Shown here: in pieces, positions 61,805 through 64,000 of the stretch
Numbering within the stretch: position 1 is the stretch's first letter
Layout of the letters: each line of letters opens with the position of its first letter
Assembly (NCBI RefSeq): GCF_002077945.1
Contig: NZ_LVYD01000050.1
Location: 1-64,000, forward strand
Length of the DNA stretch: 64,000 nucleotides
Source: Niastella vici
GTDB taxonomy: Bacteria; Bacteroidota; Bacteroidia; Chitinophagales; Chitinophagaceae
Direction of reading: 5' to 3'
Made by a program: the position numbers and the translations under genes
The notes under the pieces: generated by a model
Databases searched by the model: none
Told to the model about the DNA's origin: nothing
What the model saw: only the letters and a program-made list of their open reading frames with translations

Positions 61805-63867
61805 TAAGAAGAAAGAAAAAAGTGAACCTGGTTAAGGAGTTCCTCAACAAAGGCCGCACCGTTTCAATCAAGGACCGGGAAGAGGCCCTCGACTACCTGG
61901 TTGCTTTTGTGGGTATGATCAGGCCGCGTTTATCAGAATTTGAAAATGCCAATAAGAAATTTGCAGAAACCCTGCAGTTTATAAACCAGCAGCCATCGGT
62001 GCTGAACAACCTGCGCATTGCCATCATGGCCCAGCTCATCAACAGCAACCTGGTGCCCATGCTTACTGAAAGCGGCATTACTGTTTCGCGGGGCGCGGGC
62101 CGCGAACTGTACGCCCGGTTAAAACATAAATTATTACCCGCCGCACAGGACCCCAACGATTTTTTATACTTACTGAACCGCATCTTTTTCAGGCATACCG
62201 ATTATGAGTGGGTTGAACAGCTGGGCCGCGAAAAATGGATGCATTTATTTCAGCTCATCGGACTTTCTTTTTCGGGTAATGAACCGGTGATCGTTAAACA
62301 GGCCATTCTTTCCTTACAAATATTGAGCGCCCGCGTAGCGCAGTTGGGCTGGGAAAACGAGATCACGCATAATATACCTGCCCAATGGCAGCCACCCAAT
62401 AATCCTTTTGCGGTGCAGCAACACCTGGTGTACCAGATAAAAGAATTAGTGCTGCGCCAAAATAAAACCAGGGAGGCAGTGCGCGAATTGACGGCTGCAT
62501 TAGGCGAGGTGCTGGCCCATTGTTTCGAACTGGTTCAACATATTCGCAACGAAACGGCCGAAAAAGGCGCCAGCCTGTCGCAAACATTTATCCTGTTCCA
62601 GATTGAACAGAAACTGAACCGCATGAGCCTGCTGCTCGATATTGCCGATGCCGATGAAAAGATCAACCTGGCAAGGTTCGCCAACCTGTTCATTGTTGTG
62701 GTTCGCAATGAGAACAGGAAGAACAGTATCAGGGAATTCCTGTCACAAACTACCGGCTACCTGGCTTACCAGATAGCCGAGCACAAGGGAAAGAAAGGCA
62801 GCAAATACATTACCTCCACACCGCTTGAATATTTTCAGATGATCGGCAGCGCCATGTGGGGCGGCCTTATCATTTGTTTTGTAGCCATTTTTAAAAACCT
62901 GTTGACATTGCTGCACCTGGCGCCCTTCTGGAGCGGTTTTGTATACAGCATCAATTACAGTCTGGGTTTTGTAGCCATTGAAGAAACAAAGGCTACCCTT
63001 GCCACCAAACAACCGGCCTTCACCGCCAGCGCTGTCGCCAGTTCGTTAGACGCGCGTAAAAGCGATGAACCGCCTAACTTATATAACCTGGCCGTAACCG
63101 TATCGGAAGTAAGCCGCAGCCAGATCGCGTCTTTTATCGGCAACCTCATTGTGGTGTTTCCCGTCACTTACCTGCTGGCGTGGTTGTACGACCTGGCTAT
63201 TGGCCACCCGCTGGTGCAAGGCGAAAAGGCTGCTCAGTTATTGCAGGATCAGCACCCGGGTTACAGCCTTTCCCTGCTGTACGCCTGCAATACCGGGTTC
63301 TTTCTTTTTTTAAGCGGTATTATAGCCGGGTATGTACAAAACAAAATAAATTATGGGCGCATTGGCAAAAGGCTCACCGAGCACCCGGTGCTGCGCCTGT
63401 CGCTTCCACCAAACCGGTTGCAGAAAATAGCCAATTATGTAAACAAAAATGGGGGCAGCCTGGCCGGTAATATTGCTTTAGGTATTTTTCTGGGTACGGC
63501 CGGCATCCTGGGTAAAATATTTGGTATACCTTTCGATATCAGGCACATTACCATTTCGGCAGCCAACACTTCCTTAGGGGTGTATGGAGTAGGGTGGGCG
63601 CATCTCAATTACAGGTACCTGGCCAATGTGGTGGTGGGTGTGCTGGGCATCGGTTTTTTTAATTTCCTGGTGAGCTTTTCACTGGCCTTTATTGTAGCAG
63701 TACGGTCAAGGGGTATTCGCCTGAAGGATTACCCTGGTTTTTTACGCATCCTTTGGAAATATTTTCGCAATCATCCGCTTGATTTTATCAGGCCGCGGAA
63801 ATCCCGCAATAGGCGGGACCCGGGGCGGAACGGGCGATCAGAAACGGATATAAAAGAATCAGTATAA
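61801..63867 (+). CDS. COG4389 membrane protein (annotated as site-specific recombinase)
   Basis: 688 residues, overlapping hutI by 4 bases. The N-terminal 350 residues are helical and soluble-looking (LVAFVGMIRPRLSEFENANKKF, EQKLNRMSLLLDIADADEKI); the C-terminal half has about six membrane helices (MWGGLIICFVAIFKNLL, FSIGNLIVVFPVTYLLAWLYDL-like, CNTGFFLFLSGIIAGYV, GNIALGIFLGTAGILG, VVGVLGIGFFNFLVSFSLAFIV). This is the family historically called site-specific recombinase (Gcr), but nothing resembles a tyrosine or serine recombinase. Coupling to hutI hints at a membrane function tied to histidine use, unproven. Confidence 0.8.
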   Translation: MIRRKKKVNLVKEFLNKGRTVSIKDREEALDYLVAFVGMIRPRLSEFENANKKFAETLQFINQQPSVLNNLRIAIMAQLINSNLVPMLTESGITVSRGAGRELYARLKHKLLPAAQDPNDFLYLLNRIFFRHTDYEWVEQLGREKWMHLFQLIGLSFSGNEPVIVKQAILSLQILSARVAQLGWENEITHNIPAQWQPPNNPFAVQQHLVYQIKELVLRQNKTREAVRELTAALGEVLAHCFELVQHIRNETAEKGASLSQTFILFQIEQKLNRMSLLLDIADADEKINLARFANLFIVVVRNENRKNSIREFLSQTTGYLAYQIAEHKGKKGSKYITSTPLEYFQMIGSAMWGGLIICFVAIFKNLLTLLHLAPFWSGFVYSINYSLGFVAIEETKATLATKQPAFTASAVASSLDARKSDEPPNLYNLAVTVSEVSRSQIASFIGNLIVVFPVTYLLAWLYDLAIGHPLVQGEKAAQLLQDQHPGYSLSLLYACNTGFFLFLSGIIAGYVQNKINYGRIGKRLTEHPVLRLSLPPNRLQKIANYVNKNGGSLAGNIALGIFLGTAGILGKIFGIPFDIRHITISAANTSLGVYGVGWAHLNYRYLANVVVGVLGIGFFNFLVSFSLAFIVAVRSRGIRLKDYPGFLRILWKYFRNHPLDFIRPRKSRNRRDPGRNGRSETDIKESV

Positions 63868-63894
63868 TTACATCTTAAACTATTGACTATCTGT

Positions 63895-64000
63895 ATGAAA
63901 AATTTCAAGTTCTACAATAAGCACGATGTATTGAACCTTACCAGGATCCGGCGTTTTGAAACCAAATTAGGAGAAAGTGTGCAGGTGCTGCCCGACAAAA
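63895..64000 (+). CDS. hutG: Probable formimidoylglutamase/arginase-family protein (5' end only)
   Basis: The visible 35 codons begin KNFKFYNKHDVLNL and contain IRRFETKLGESVQVLP, which resembles the N-terminus of Bacteroidota ureohydrolase-fold (arginase/formimidoylglutamase) proteins. Position after hutI in the same direction fits HutG, the step that releases formamide or ammonia from formiminoglutamate. Metal-binding motifs lie beyond the window, so the call is provisional. Confidence 0.6.
   Translation, partial: MKNFKFYNKHDVLNLTRIRRFETKLGESVQVLPDK

Noticed and set aside
61801-63867. DNA recombinase function
   Set aside because: The historical name aside, the protein has membrane helices and no recombinase catalytic motif.

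Overview
The window reads as a chromosomal segment of a Bacteroidota bacterium, most likely of the Chitinophagaceae (Niastella/Chitinophaga type). The evidence is a T9SS type B cargo protein followed by a PorP/SprF protein, lipoproteins with Bacteroidota-type lipoboxes, A-rich leaders mostly lacking Shine-Dalgarno sequences, several TAnnTTTG minus-7 promoter boxes, and many proteins of Bacteroidota type. The genus is an inference from gene style, not from a marker gene. I saw no rRNA, tRNA, CRISPR array, insertion sequence or prophage.

Layout. 1-6.7 kb: 3' part of a giant repeat protein exported by T9SS, a PorP/SprF protein and an AsmA-like protein. 7-10 kb (minus): an ABC-F ATPase with a start-sequestering leader hairpin, and an ankyrin protein. 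10.1-13.4 kb: copper module (AraC-type regulator with a CxxC domain, CopA, CopZ-like chaperone). 13.5-19.2 kb: an overlapping operon of the uncharacterised STM4015, STM4014, HAD, STM4013, STM4012 and STM4011 families (LRR protein, ATP-grasp, two phosphatase/sulfatase-type hydrolases, two radical SAM enzymes). This is the best candidate for an undescribed system in the window. 19.6-25.8 kb: glycosyltransferase 9, a lone receiver protein, an orphan TPP riboswitch with its own terminator, a Gly/Gln-rich KGG stress protein, a YciF-like ferritin-fold protein, a PAS histidine kinase lacking the H-box histidine, and pyrophosphatase. 25.9-35.1 kb: accessory metabolism (hydrolase lipoprotein, LLM oxidoreductase, GH29 fucosidase, CoA-transferase), a frameshifted unknown gene, and a HipA-like/DUF3037 pair. 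35.5-43.6 kb: desaturase, Crp/Fnr, YHS, DoxX, YceI, a DinB/NRDE/ATP-grasp operon, LysE and a lipoprotein. 43.8-53.1 kb: HdrD-like Fe-S protein, carbonic anhydrase, phosphoribosyltransferase, DUF2279, phosphohexomutase, OmpH, and a Gfo/Idh/MocA plus NupG-type transporter pair. 53.3-64 kb: MarR regulator and a dispersed histidine-utilisation locus (hutH, hutU, hutI, probable hutG) with a trehalose synthase/phosphatase fusion and a COG4389 membrane protein between its genes.

A second theme is intergenic DNA. At least fifteen gaps carry imperfect palindromes built from reiterated short words: GGTTACC-type, GAAGTAAGAAG-type, GAGATTTCGGGATTT-type and several singletons. The arms are complementary around an unrelated centre. 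They usually lie downstream of genes, sometimes nest inside one another, and in one case one forms part of a coding sequence.
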